A DNA stretch of 64,000 nt from JALQUL01 sp040382935 (GTDB taxonomy: Bacteria; Pseudomonadota; Gammaproteobacteria; Burkholderiales; Burkholderiaceae_C). The position numbers were made by a program, and so were the translations under genes. Below, one piece after another: positions 41,807 through 50,604 of the stretch (position 1 is its first letter; each line of letters starts with the position of its first letter). The stretch is from assembly GCA_040382935.1 (NCBI GenBank), contig JBEIEP010000007.1, positions 18,868 to 82,867 of the forward strand. The letters are read 5' to 3'. Below the pieces are notes generated by a model, which did no database searches, had not been told where the DNA came from, and saw only the letters and a list, made by a program, of their open reading frames with translations.

Positions 41807-42982
41807 ATGAAAATTCACGAGTACCAAGGCAAGGAAATCTTGCGTCAGTTTGGTGTGACTGTGCCCCGTGGCATCCCCGCATTCACGATTCAAGAGTCGA
41901 TTGAAGCGGCACAAAAATTAGGCGGCCCGGTCTGGGTGGTCAAAGCGCAAATTCACGCCGGTGGGCGTGGTAAAGGCGGTGGCGTCAAATTGGGCCGGTC
42001 GATTGACGAAGTCAAAGCGCTGGCCTCTGAGATTTTGGGCATGCAGCTCAAAACCCATCAAACTGGCCCAGAAGGCCAAAAAGTGCGCCGCCTGCTGATC
42101 GAAGAAGGCGCTGACATCAAAAAAGAATACTACGTCTCGGTGGTGACTGACCGTGATACCCAAAAAGTAGCCCTGATTGCGTCCAGCGAGGGCGGCATGG
42201 ACATCGAAGAAGTGGCCCATAGCACACCCGAAAAAATCCTCAAAGTCTTTGTTGATCCGGCCATAGGCTTGACCGTCGCGCAAGCCACAGAACTGACCAA
42301 TGGCATTGGCGTTCCCAGCGGGTCTACCGCCCAGGCCGTGGACACTTTGCAAAAACTCTACAAATGCTACATGGACACCGACGCCAGCCTGGTCGAGGTC
42401 AACCCCCTAATCCTAGAGGGCAACGGCAACATCAAAGCCTTGGATGCCAAGTTCAATTTTGATTCCAACGCCCTGTACCGCCACCCCGAGATCGTCGCCT
42501 ACCGCGATTTAGACGAAGAAGACCCCGCAGAGGTTGAAGCCAGCAAGTTTGACCTAGCCTACATCAGTTTAGATGGCAACATTGGCTGTTTGGTCAATGG
42601 TGCAGGTTTGGCCATGGCCACCATGGACACCATCAAATTGTTTGGTGCAGAGCCGGCCAACTTCTTGGATGTGGGTGGCGGTGCCACCCCCGAGAAGGTC
42701 ACCGAAGCCTTCAAAATCATGCTCAAAAACCCCAAGGTCAAGGCCATTTTGGTCAACATCTTTGGCGGCATCATGAAGTGCGACACCATCGCACAGGGCA
42801 TTATTACGGCCTGCAAAGCCACCAACCTGAATGTGCCGCTGGTAGTTCGCATGAAAGGCACCAACGAAGAGCTGGGTAAAAAAATGTTGGCCGAATCTGG
42901 CCTGCCCATCATTAGCGCCGACTCTATGGCCGAGGCGGCTGAGAAAGTGGTCGCCGCAGTCGGTATCGCTGCCAAAGCCTAG
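41807..42982 (+). CDS. sucC: Succinyl-CoA synthetase beta subunit
   Basis: The start at ATG 41807 gives 391 residues beginning MKIHEYQGKEILRQFG, the universal SucC opening. The frame is open further upstream but without family similarity. The ATP-grasp domain covers the N-terminal part (VVKAQIHAGGRGKGGGVKLG). The ligase domain carries FLDVGGGATPEKVTEAFKIML and VNIFGGIMKCDTIA. It forms succinyl-CoA synthetase with SucD in the TCA cycle. sucD follows 43 bp later. Confidence 0.97.
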   Translation: MKIHEYQGKEILRQFGVTVPRGIPAFTIQESIEAAQKLGGPVWVVKAQIHAGGRGKGGGVKLGRSIDEVKALASEILGMQLKTHQTGPEGQKVRRLLIEEGADIKKEYYVSVVTDRDTQKVALIASSEGGMDIEEVAHSTPEKILKVFVDPAIGLTVAQATELTNGIGVPSGSTAQAVDTLQKLYKCYMDTDASLVEVNPLILEGNGNIKALDAKFNFDSNALYRHPEIVAYRDLDEEDPAEVEASKFDLAYISLDGNIGCLVNGAGLAMATMDTIKLFGAEPANFLDVGGGATPEKVTEAFKIMLKNPKVKAILVNIFGGIMKCDTIAQGIITACKATNLNVPLVVRMKGTNEELGKKMLAESGLPIISADSMAEAAEKVVAAVGIAAKA

Positions 42983-43025
42983 GTTCTAACCCTTCACCCC
43001 ACCCAAACAGCACAGGCCACACGTC

Positions 43026-43919
43026 ATGAGCATACTGATTAACAAAGACACCAAAGTTATCACCCAAGGTATTACAGGCAAAACCGGGCAATTCCACACC
43101 GAAAAGTGCCAAGAGTACGCCAATGGTAAAAACTGCTTCGTTGCAGGCGTCAACCCCAAAAAAGCGGGCGAATCCATTTTTAACATCCCCATCTACGCCT
43201 CGGTCAAAGAAGCCGCCGCCAATACCGGTGCCACCGTGTCGGTGATCTATGTTCCCCCTGCTGGCGCAGCCGCAGCCATCTGGGAGGCGGTAGAGGCTGA
43301 TATGGATTTGGCCATCTGTATCACCGAGGGCATCCCGGTGCGCGACATGCTAGAAGTGCGCAACCGCATGAAAGCCAAAGAAGCCGCCGGTGGTAAAAAA
43401 ACCCTGTTGCTAGGCCCCAACTGCCCCGGTTTGATAACCCCTGACGAAATCAAAATCGGTATCATGCCCGGTCATATTCATCGCAAAGGCCGCATCGGCG
43501 TGGTCAGCCGCTCGGGCACTTTGACCTATGAGGCAGTAGCCCAGCTTACCGACATCGGTTTGGGCCAGTCCAGCGCCGTGGGAATTGGTGGTGACCCCAT
43601 CAATGGCCTCAAGCACATTGACGTGATGCGTATGTTCAACGACGACCCCGACACTGATGCCGTCATCATGATTGGCGAAATCGGTGGCCCCGACGAAGCC
43701 CAGGCCGCTCGTTGGTGCAAAGACAACATGAAAAAACCCATTGTCGGCTTTATCGCTGGGGTTACTGCACCCGCAGGCAAGCGCATGGGCCATGCCGGTG
43801 CCCTGATCTCTGGCGGTGCCGACACCGCAGACGCCAAGCTCGCTGTAATGGAGGAATGCGGGTTTACTGTGACGCGCAACCCCTCCGAAATGGCCAAATT
43901 GCTCAGAAAAATGTTGTAA
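43026..43919 (+). CDS. sucD: Succinyl-CoA synthetase alpha subunit
   Basis: This 297-residue subunit carries the active-site phosphohistidine in KRMGHAGALISGG (near residue 246). The N-terminal CoA-binding Rossmann fold has ITGKTGQFHTEKCQEY and YVPPAGAAAAIWEA. It follows sucC in the usual operon order and strand. The sequence is intact. The next gene in the same direction is the pilus-type ATPase, after a 122-bp gap with its own ribosome binding site. Confidence 0.97.
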   Translation: MSILINKDTKVITQGITGKTGQFHTEKCQEYANGKNCFVAGVNPKKAGESIFNIPIYASVKEAAANTGATVSVIYVPPAGAAAAIWEAVEADMDLAICITEGIPVRDMLEVRNRMKAKEAAGGKKTLLLGPNCPGLITPDEIKIGIMPGHIHRKGRIGVVSRSGTLTYEAVAQLTDIGLGQSSAVGIGGDPINGLKHIDVMRMFNDDPDTDAVIMIGEIGGPDEAQAARWCKDNMKKPIVGFIAGVTAPAGKRMGHAGALISGGADTADAKLAVMEECGFTVTRNPSEMAKLLRKML

Positions 43920-44041
43920 CCGACCCATACGGTCACCTTGGACTGTTTGGCCTCCATTCTGACGAACAATTACTTTTTGGGGTGGTTTGACAACGCCATG
44001 ACCATTTTCTATGGTATACATATCTATAAGGAGTAATAGGT

Positions 44042-46576
44042 ATGCGTGACCAAGAGGGAGGTAAGCTGGAAATGTCAGATACGGCAACGGTCAATGCGAG
44101 CAGTGGCCAAGGCTATGCTCTAAGTGAAGAGTTCACCTTAGTAGACGAAGGTGCCAAAACCTCCGCGTCCACCTTTGGTGGACCGGTTAGCTTTGAGCAA
44201 CTGTTTCGTAAAGAAATACTGCAACTGGTACAAAAGCTTGCCTCTAGCGCAGACCTTGTCGTAACCGTACGGGATCTCGAAGCCGATTTTTGCAAGGTGT
44301 TGAATGCCGATCGTGCCAACTTCTACCGGCTTGACGTTACTGGGAAAAACTTGGTTACGCAAATCACCTTGCCGGGCGGGAGTAAGCCAGACCTCAAAAT
44401 TCCCATTACTTCAAAAAGTGTCGCTGGTTATGTGGCACGCACCAAAGCGGCCGTTAATCTCACCAACGTTTACGATGATGTGGCGCTCAAAGCCATAAGC
44501 GCTGACCTGCACTTCCTTAAAGGCATAGACAGCAAAACAGGCTATAAGACCCGCGAGTTAATCGCTGTGCCAGTCCAAGACAAACAGTTGTTTCTGGGTG
44601 TGTTGCAAGTGGTCAACAACAAATCAGAAAAACCATTTAATGACTTAGAGCTAGAGGGTGCCAAGATGTTGGCCAAAGCCATAGCCCAAGCTGATATCAA
44701 AAATCGTAATTTAGTAGATGACAGTCCTGAGGCTAGTACAGAAGCTGGCGTACCGGTGCAAAAACCTATAGCTCGGCTGGGTCGACCGGGTCACCGCTAC
44801 GACGATTTGGTGAAGGCCGGTCTGCTGAGCGACAGCGACTTTGCCAAAGCCAGAGCGTCCAGCGGTAAGGACGACGCCCATTTAGAAAACATTTTGATAC
44901 GAAAGTTTCGTATCACGCCGGCGCAGGTCGGCTTGGCGTTAAGCCGCTATTACGAGGTACCTTACGAAGCCTACCAATCGCGCCGCGCCAAAGTAGAGGG
45001 TTTGCACGCTGCGCTGCGCAGCGAGACCGCCATCAGTCTGGGGTGGGTGGCCCTGAGCGAAGAAGACGAAAATACACTTTTAGTGCTATGCGTGGACCCC
45101 GAGGCGGTTAAGTTCACCCGCTTGGTGGGGCAAACCTACCCCAAATTCACTAAGTTTCAATACAGGGTCACGACGCATAAAGAGTTTAGGGACACAGTAG
45201 AGCAGTTGGCTGTTAACGGTATTGGCTCCATTGACCATTTGCTCTCCCAACTCACCAAATCCGGCGGAGAAGAGTCAGCCAAAGACCCCAATGCCAATGC
45301 CAATCCCAACGCAGACGTTGAAGACAACGAAACCGTCCGGATTGTCAATAAAATTATTACCGATGCCTGCGAAGCGGGGGCCTCTGACATCCATATCGAG
45401 CCGGGTATAGGCAACGCCAAAGTGTTGATTCGCCTTCGCATTGATGGTGCCTTAGAAACGTTCATTGAACTGCCCAACACCGTGCGATCGGCCTTGATAT
45501 CCCGCATCAAAATTATGGCGGACTTGGATATTTCAGAGTCACGTCGCCCCCAAGACGGAAAAATAACCTTCAGGAAGTATGGGCCCTTAGATATTGAGCT
45601 GCGCGTGGCCACCATTCCGTCATCAGGTGGCATTGAAGACGTGGTGATGCGTATTTTGGCGGCCGGCGAGCCCATTCCGCTGGATGAGTTGGGCCTGCTT
45701 GTACGCAACAAGGAGCGGCTGCTGTCGGTCATCACCAAGCCCTATGGGTTGTTTTATGTATGCGGTCCTACCGGTTCCGGTAAAACCACGACCTTGCACT
45801 CCATCCTGTCTTATCTCAACACGTCTGAGGCCAAAATTTGGACCGCCGAAGACCCCGTTGAAATCACCCAAAAAGGACTGCGCCAAGTGCAGGTCAACAA
45901 AAAAGCGGGCGTTGACTTTGCCACCTTGATGCGTGCATTTTTACGCGCGGACCCCGACATCATTATGGTGGGTGAGTCGCGTGACCTGGAAACCGTTTCT
46001 ATGGGTGTTGAGGCCTCGCTAACCGGCCACATGGTGCTCTCCACCTTGCATACCAACTCGGCCCCCGAGGCCATCACCCGTCTTTTGGACATGGGCATGG
46101 ACCCCTTTAACTTTGCCGATGCCTTGCTGGGCATTTTGGCCCAACGCTTGGCCAAGCGACTGTGTAGCTGTAAGCAGGCCTATAAGCCAAGCAAAGAAGA
46201 GATACGAAGCTTTATGACGGAGTACGCCACCGAATTGAGGGCGACTGAGCCCTGGCAAAAAGACCCCGAGGGTGAACTCAAGCGCACCTATGCGCAATTA
46301 AAGGAACAATACGCGCACGAGGGCCAGTGGCGGTTTTACAAACCCGTGGGGTGCGAGCTGTGCCGTAAAACCGGGTACAAGGGGCGTGTCGGGCTTCATG
46401 AATTGCTGCTGGTCGATGAAAAAATCAAATTGCTCATCCACGAACGCGCCCGCGTGTCGCTGATTTTTACCGCCGCTGTGGCGGCCGGCATGGTCACGCT
46501 CAAAATGGACGGCATGGAAAAAATCATGGCGGGCCTGACCGATCTCAAGCAGGTGCGCGCCGTTTGTATCAAGTAA
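44042..46576 (+). CDS. GAF-MshEN-GspE fusion: type II secretion/type IV pilus-like assembly ATPase
   Basis: This 844-residue protein begins with a GAF-like sensor domain (about residues 55-215, with QLVQKLASSADLVVTVRDLEADFCKVLNADRANFYRLD and a final GVLQVVNNK). A MshEN/T2SSE-N domain (about 245-385) and a GspE/PilB ATPase (about 420-844) follow. Walker A is CGPTGSGKTTT near 577, with a zinc motif (LCSCK and CELCRKTGYKG). A GAF domain ahead of a GspE ATPase is unusual and suggests ligand control. Starts at 44042 or 44072 both have good ribosome binding sites. The two pilin genes follow downstream. Confidence 0.85.
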   Translation: MRDQEGGKLEMSDTATVNASSGQGYALSEEFTLVDEGAKTSASTFGGPVSFEQLFRKEILQLVQKLASSADLVVTVRDLEADFCKVLNADRANFYRLDVTGKNLVTQITLPGGSKPDLKIPITSKSVAGYVARTKAAVNLTNVYDDVALKAISADLHFLKGIDSKTGYKTRELIAVPVQDKQLFLGVLQVVNNKSEKPFNDLELEGAKMLAKAIAQADIKNRNLVDDSPEASTEAGVPVQKPIARLGRPGHRYDDLVKAGLLSDSDFAKARASSGKDDAHLENILIRKFRITPAQVGLALSRYYEVPYEAYQSRRAKVEGLHAALRSETAISLGWVALSEEDENTLLVLCVDPEAVKFTRLVGQTYPKFTKFQYRVTTHKEFRDTVEQLAVNGIGSIDHLLSQLTKSGGEESAKDPNANANPNADVEDNETVRIVNKIITDACEAGASDIHIEPGIGNAKVLIRLRIDGALETFIELPNTVRSALISRIKIMADLDISESRRPQDGKITFRKYGPLDIELRVATIPSSGGIEDVVMRILAAGEPIPLDELGLLVRNKERLLSVITKPYGLFYVCGPTGSGKTTTLHSILSYLNTSEAKIWTAEDPVEITQKGLRQVQVNKKAGVDFATLMRAFLRADPDIIMVGESRDLETVSMGVEASLTGHMVLSTLHTNSAPEAITRLLDMGMDPFNFADALLGILAQRLAKRLCSCKQAYKPSKEEIRSFMTEYATELRATEPWQKDPEGELKRTYAQLKEQYAHEGQWRFYKPVGCELCRKTGYKGRVGLHELLLVDEKIKLLIHERARVSLIFTAAVAAGMVTLKMDGMEKIMAGLTDLKQVRAVCIK

Positions 46577-46635
46577 TTTGGGAGGAGGGCCAACAATTAA
46601 GGCTTATATTTCACGGGATTAGCGGTCTTTTTGAA

Positions 46636-46651
46636 TGGATAAGTGGTTGCA
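46636..46651 (+). promoter_or_regulatory. Candidate sigma-54 promoter of the first pilin gene
   Basis: TGGATAAGTGGTTGCA matches the -24/-12 sigma-54 pattern TGGCAC-N5-TTGCA in both invariant GG and GC doublets at the correct distance. It lies 93 bp before the pilin ATG. Pilin genes under PilR/sigma-54 control are well known. A perfect TATA-like -10 is not evident here. Confidence 0.5.
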
Positions 46652-46743
46652 AATTTATCCACCAGAGACCACTACAATTAACCTATCCAAATTCATCTAC
46701 ACCCCTACCCTCGGGGCATTTTATTTAAACCGGAGAAAACCAC

Positions 46744-47244
46744 ATGAAACTGAAACAAAAACTGCAGCGGGGCTTTACGCTGATCGAACTCATGATCGTC
46801 GTTGCCATTGTTGGCATATTGGCTGCCGTTGCATTGCCTTCGTACAACGACTACACCACCCGTGCGCGTGTGACTGAAGTGATTCTTGCCGCAGGAGGTT
46901 GCAAAACCGCAATTACCGAATGGTTTGCTAATGGCAATGGTCCAGCGTCCGCAGGCGGGTATGGTTGCGAAAGCACAAGCGCGCCGGTGGGGCGGATGGT
47001 GAATACTATTACTACCGATGCAACTGGCGCCATTATTGTGGCTACAACAGCAGCGGTAACAGGCACGGCAAACCAAGGCTTAAGACTGCGGCCATGCCAG
47101 AATGGGACTGCACCCACTGTGGCCTGTTCCGCACCAACGGCAAACTCCAACGTTGCGGTTTGGTTGTGCGGACCGATAGCGCCGTCAGGAGGTGGTTCGG
47201 TTATTGAAACTAGGTTTCTTCCAACGTCTTGCCGTAATTCGTAG
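46744..47244 (+). CDS. pilA: Type IV pilin (major pilin candidate)
   Basis: This 166-residue prepilin has leader MKLKQKLQRG, cleaved before Phe11, then the hydrophobic helix FTLIELMIVVAIVGILAAVA with the conserved Glu5 of mature pilin. It is a type IVa pilin. Several cysteines, including the C-terminal SCRNS, suggest a disulfide loop. The protein ends in a free serine, which is the O-glycosylation site of some pilins in strains with a TfpO/PglL-type transferase. A GGAG lies ahead of the ATG, and a terminator follows the gene. It is probably the major subunit, as it has the sigma-54-type promoter. Confidence 0.9.
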   Translation: MKLKQKLQRGFTLIELMIVVAIVGILAAVALPSYNDYTTRARVTEVILAAGGCKTAITEWFANGNGPASAGGYGCESTSAPVGRMVNTITTDATGAIIVATTAAVTGTANQGLRLRPCQNGTAPTVACSAPTANSNVAVWLCGPIAPSGGGSVIETRFLPTSCRNS

Positions 47245-47260
47245 TAATTAACCTGCCAAT

Positions 47261-47276
47261 CGCCGCTTCGGCGGCG
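47261..47276 (+). terminator. Terminator-like hairpin after the first pilin gene
   Basis: CGCCGC and GCGGCG form a perfect stem around a TTCG loop, 16 bp after the pilA stop codon, followed by TTTGATAAC. The T-run is short. A second long stem (47291-47298 with 47314-47321) lies closer to the next pilin gene and could control its transcription. Confidence 0.6.
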
Positions 47277-47353
47277 TTTGATAACAATTTTGCTGCGGCG
47301 CTCATTGAGCTTTCCGCAGCAGGTTTGCAAAGTATCACGAGCACACACCAGTC

Positions 47354-47974
47354 ATGCCCAATCTTGTCCAAAAGGGATTTACACTCATTGAACTGATGAT
47401 CGTTGTGGTCATTGTGGGTATACTTGCCGCGGTGGCATTGCCCGCCTATCAAGATTACATGGTGAAGTCCCGCGTGACGGAAATGATCAATGCGGCGGCA
47501 CGATGCAAGGCCGTCATTGCGTCTACGCACCAAATGGCCGCTTCCGTGGCAGAATTACCCAATGCCAATTCTTGGGGTTGTGAAGAAGTTGGTGATAGAC
47601 GAAACGTTAAAGAAGTTTCTTTTGCAGTGGAAGACGCCAATACGTCAAATTTGGGACAGATAACCATCGTGGGTAACGAAAAAATTGGTGCCAGAGACAC
47701 AGACGGCAACTTGATCACAAATCCTGCGATTAGGCTGGCCCCTTGTTTTTCCAGCAGCTTGCGCCCGCCGTCTAGTGGTCGGCAGTTCGGAAACATTCCT
47801 GTCCATGGTTGCTACAGCCGATCCGACGCATCCAACGGGGGTGTGACTCGCGCTACAATTCATGCTTGGGCCTGTGGTCAAACGGCCCGTGGTGTTAATC
47901 CGGCCACTCAAACACCTATGCCGTTAAAATATCTGCCATCTGGGTGCAGGGCATCCCAAGACCCACCACTATGA
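47354..47974 (+). CDS. Second type IV pilin
   Basis: This 206-residue prepilin has a short leader MPNLVQKG and a helix FTLIELMIVVVIVGILAAVALPAY identical in pattern to the first pilin. The soluble domain is longer, with different cysteine spacing, and ends with SGCRASQDPPL. It is separated from pilA by a terminator-like hairpin and a second stem structure. The two pilins share their N-termini and diverge sharply afterwards, as expected for tandem paralogues that can swap or act as minor subunits. Confidence 0.88.
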   Translation: MPNLVQKGFTLIELMIVVVIVGILAAVALPAYQDYMVKSRVTEMINAAARCKAVIASTHQMAASVAELPNANSWGCEEVGDRRNVKEVSFAVEDANTSNLGQITIVGNEKIGARDTDGNLITNPAIRLAPCFSSSLRPPSSGRQFGNIPVHGCYSRSDASNGGVTRATIHAWACGQTARGVNPATQTPMPLKYLPSGCRASQDPPL

Positions 47975-48076
47975 GGCCTAGGTAATCGCTTGCTCTGTAT
48001 GGACAGTTAGTCAGTTGGTAGTTCAGTTAAGAATGCTGGGTTTATCTATAGTAGGAATATGCTCGGGCACGACCCC

Positions 48077-48862
48077 ATGAAATTGTTGGATACCTCCTTC
48101 ACGCGGTTTCGCTTTGCCAGCCGCTTTGGGCTTGCGCACATGGCAGCCAGTGCCTTAGTGGCGGCTTTGGTTGCCGCGCTTATTTTTTGGCTTTGGTTTC
48201 CGTACCCCTACCGCGAACTCACTGGTGGGCGGGAACTGTTTTGGCTCATTATTTCCGTGGATGTGGTGTGTGGCCCTCTGCTCACTTGGGTGATTGCGGC
48301 CCCACACAAATCCCGTCGCGAGTTGGCAGCCGATATTGGCATGGTTGCGGTCCTGCAGGTGGCTGCTTTGGCTTACGGTTTATTCATTCTTTCACAAGCC
48401 CGCCCGGTCGCCTTGGTATTCGAGCAAGACCGTTTTCGTGCGGTTACCGTTGCAGACATTGATTCGGGTGACCTAGAAAAAGCGGAACCGGCCTTTCAAT
48501 CGCTCTCTTACACCGGTCCCAAACTGGTTGGCGTGCGAGAGCCCATCAGCGCTGACGAAAGTTTTGAAGCTATTAGCCAAGGCTTGTCTGGGATTGAGCC
48601 TAGTATGCGCCCCAATTGGTGGGGGCCCTATTCGCAGGCCGTACCATCCGTGCAGCGCATTGCCAAACCCGTGGCCGCATTGCGCAACAAACACCCGAGC
48701 AGTGCAAGATTGATAGATGACGCGGTTAGGCAGTCTGGGATACCCGAGTCTGAACTGGTGTGGTTGCCGCTGGTGAGCCGAAATAGCTATGAGTGGGTAG
48801 TGATGCTTGATAAAGGCTCTGCCCAACCTAGGGCATTTGTCGCGCTTGACGGATTCTTGTAA
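48077..48862 (+). CDS. tfpX: TfpX/TfpZ-type pilin accessory protein
   Basis: The start at ATG 48077 gives 261 residues. Three or four hydrophobic segments occupy the first 110 residues (ASRFGLAHMAASALVAALVAALIFWLW, a VVCGPLLTWVIAA helix and a DIGMVAVLQVAALAYGLFIL helix). A soluble periplasmic-type domain follows with WGPYSQAVPSVQRIAKP and SYEWVVMLDKG near the end. TfpX/TfpZ proteins help assembly of particular pilin alleles in Pseudomonas and are encoded directly beside their pilin. Here it lies after two pilins and its end overlaps the PglL-type gene. Confidence 0.85.
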   Translation: MKLLDTSFTRFRFASRFGLAHMAASALVAALVAALIFWLWFPYPYRELTGGRELFWLIISVDVVCGPLLTWVIAAPHKSRRELAADIGMVAVLQVAALAYGLFILSQARPVALVFEQDRFRAVTVADIDSGDLEKAEPAFQSLSYTGPKLVGVREPISADESFEAISQGLSGIEPSMRPNWWGPYSQAVPSVQRIAKPVAALRNKHPSSARLIDDAVRQSGIPESELVWLPLVSRNSYEWVVMLDKGSAQPRAFVALDGFL

Positions 48863-50600
48863 AAGCGGCGGTCCTATTTTTTCCTTCACAAAAACGCAAA
48901 TTTCCGCGGGCGCGCTGCTATTGTTGGCGGCTTGGATCTATCCTTGGGTCAACCCATTTGCGCCGCCTATATCGTCTATCGTTTTGCCGTGGATGTTCAC
49001 GTTTTTCTGCGGTGTGACGGCATGGTGGCTGGTGGGGCGTGGTGGCTGGACGGATAAAAGCCCACAGATCCAACAGTCTACTGTGCCACCGACGAAGTGG
49101 CTTTGGATGTGGCTTTTGCTATTCGTCGTCTGTGTGCTTTGGCGGACCGCCCAATTCAACGGCCAAACTTTGCTAACCTTGGCCGGCGTTGTGGTCATTG
49201 CAATGGCTATTTCAATGGGGGGGCAGATTGCGGTTGCTCGGCGTTTGCAATACCTGTGGGTGATAGCCCTGCTGTTCGCTGCCGTGTTCAATAGTATCGT
49301 TGCGATATTTCAGTACATGAACTGGACGGGGTATTTTCCTATCCTTATGAATGCAGCACCACCAGGAGAGGCTTTTGGCAATTTGCGCCAGCGCAATCAA
49401 CTGGCAACCCTCACTTGCATGGGCATCGCTGCCTTGGTTTGGGGGCTATGGGGCTTGGGGCAGCAAGACAAAGAACCTGTACCCGTTGCTGGGCTTCGCG
49501 TCAAAAAGGTGGTTTCATGGCTGCTGATGACGCTGCTTATTGGCGCGTGTGTGGTTACTCAGTCGCGTACCGGGATGATAGGGGTGGCCGTTTTGGCCGT
49601 TTTGACGCTTTGTTGGCGGCGTCACCTGCCCCGTTATGGCGTGGCCTTGGGGTTAGCTGCTCCAGTGCTATACGTGGTGCTAAGTCTGGTTTTACCCTAT
49701 CTGGCATTCTGGATTACAGGAAAAATGGGAGCTTCTATATGGGTGCGTTTAGAAGCCATCGCTGGACCCCTTGGTCAGGATCGCTGGTATCTGTACCGCA
49801 ACGTTTTGGACTTAATCGCTTTGAATCCATGGACAGGGCTAGGTTGGCGCGAGCTGATGTACGGCCATTACATCGGAGAGTCTGCCCACCGGTTCAATCA
49901 AATTTTGGACAATGCCCATAACCTGCCTTTGCACTTAGCCGTCGAGTTGGGAATTCCTGCTGCAGTGGTACTCACTTTGGTTCCTTTGGTGTTTTTCTGG
50001 AAAGCAAAACCCTGGGTTGAGTCACAGCCGGTTAGGCAAATGGCCTGGGCCATTTTGGCGGTAGTTTTTCTTCACTCAATGGTGGAGTACCCACTCTGGA
50101 GCGGCCCTTTTGCCTTGTGTCTGGGTGTTTGTCTGGGTATTTTGTGGCCCGGCGGGCAGGCTTCACCCCTTGCTACTTGGGTGCAACAAAGCTTGAAGCT
50201 TGGGCGGACCGTGGTGGTCGGCGTTTGTTTTTTGGGCCTTGCCTGGACGTGGTCAGGGTATTACCGTCTGGTGCAAATGTTTACCTATCCGGTTAGTGAA
50301 TGGCCGGGGGATATGCGCGCTGGCAAGTGGGACTATGCAACTGACTGGCCCTATACCTATCAGATGGAGTTTTACAAGTACCTGACCACCCCTTTAACCG
50401 CAGAGAATGCAAAAGAAAGGTACGCAATAGGCGAACGTCTGATGCATTATTCGCCGGAGGCACGCGTGATTACCCAGCACATCAACGCAGCCTATTTGGC
50501 AGGGGTAGACAAGCCAACCCTGGACACCCTGTTGGTACGTTTTAAGCGTGCCTATCCCAAAGAATACGAATACTTTGTGACGGGTAAAGCGCCGCAGTAG
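48807..50600 (+). CDS. pglL: PglL/TfpO-type O-oligosaccharyltransferase (Wzy-like)
   Basis: This membrane protein has about 12 hydrophobic helices and a Wzy/O-antigen-ligase-type core (LRQRNQLATLTCMGIAAL with the Gln-Arg-Asn motif, then WTGLGWRELMYGHY). A C-terminal periplasmic region follows. PglL-type enzymes transfer glycan from undecaprenyl phosphate to serine residues of pilins. The start is uncertain. The TTG at 48807 overlaps tfpX by 56 bp and an in-frame TTG at 48846 is also possible. The neighbours (pilin, pilin, TfpX) make pilin glycosylation the obvious role. It ends 4 bp before the convergent rep gene. Confidence 0.85.
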   Translation: MIKALPNLGHLSRLTDSCKSGGPIFSFTKTQISAGALLLLAAWIYPWVNPFAPPISSIVLPWMFTFFCGVTAWWLVGRGGWTDKSPQIQQSTVPPTKWLWMWLLLFVVCVLWRTAQFNGQTLLTLAGVVVIAMAISMGGQIAVARRLQYLWVIALLFAAVFNSIVAIFQYMNWTGYFPILMNAAPPGEAFGNLRQRNQLATLTCMGIAALVWGLWGLGQQDKEPVPVAGLRVKKVVSWLLMTLLIGACVVTQSRTGMIGVAVLAVLTLCWRRHLPRYGVALGLAAPVLYVVLSLVLPYLAFWITGKMGASIWVRLEAIAGPLGQDRWYLYRNVLDLIALNPWTGLGWRELMYGHYIGESAHRFNQILDNAHNLPLHLAVELGIPAAVVLTLVPLVFFWKAKPWVESQPVRQMAWAILAVVFLHSMVEYPLWSGPFALCLGVCLGILWPGGQASPLATWVQQSLKLGRTVVVGVCFLGLAWTWSGYYRLVQMFTYPVSEWPGDMRAGKWDYATDWPYTYQMEFYKYLTTPLTAENAKERYAIGERLMHYSPEARVITQHINAAYLAGVDKPTLDTLLVRFKRAYPKEYEYFVTGKAPQ

Positions 50601-50604
50601 CTGG

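Noticed and set aside
49415..49921. Open frame of 168 codons inside pglL
   Set aside because: It is Arg/Gly-rich and out of frame within a clear membrane-protein gene, so it is an overlap shadow.
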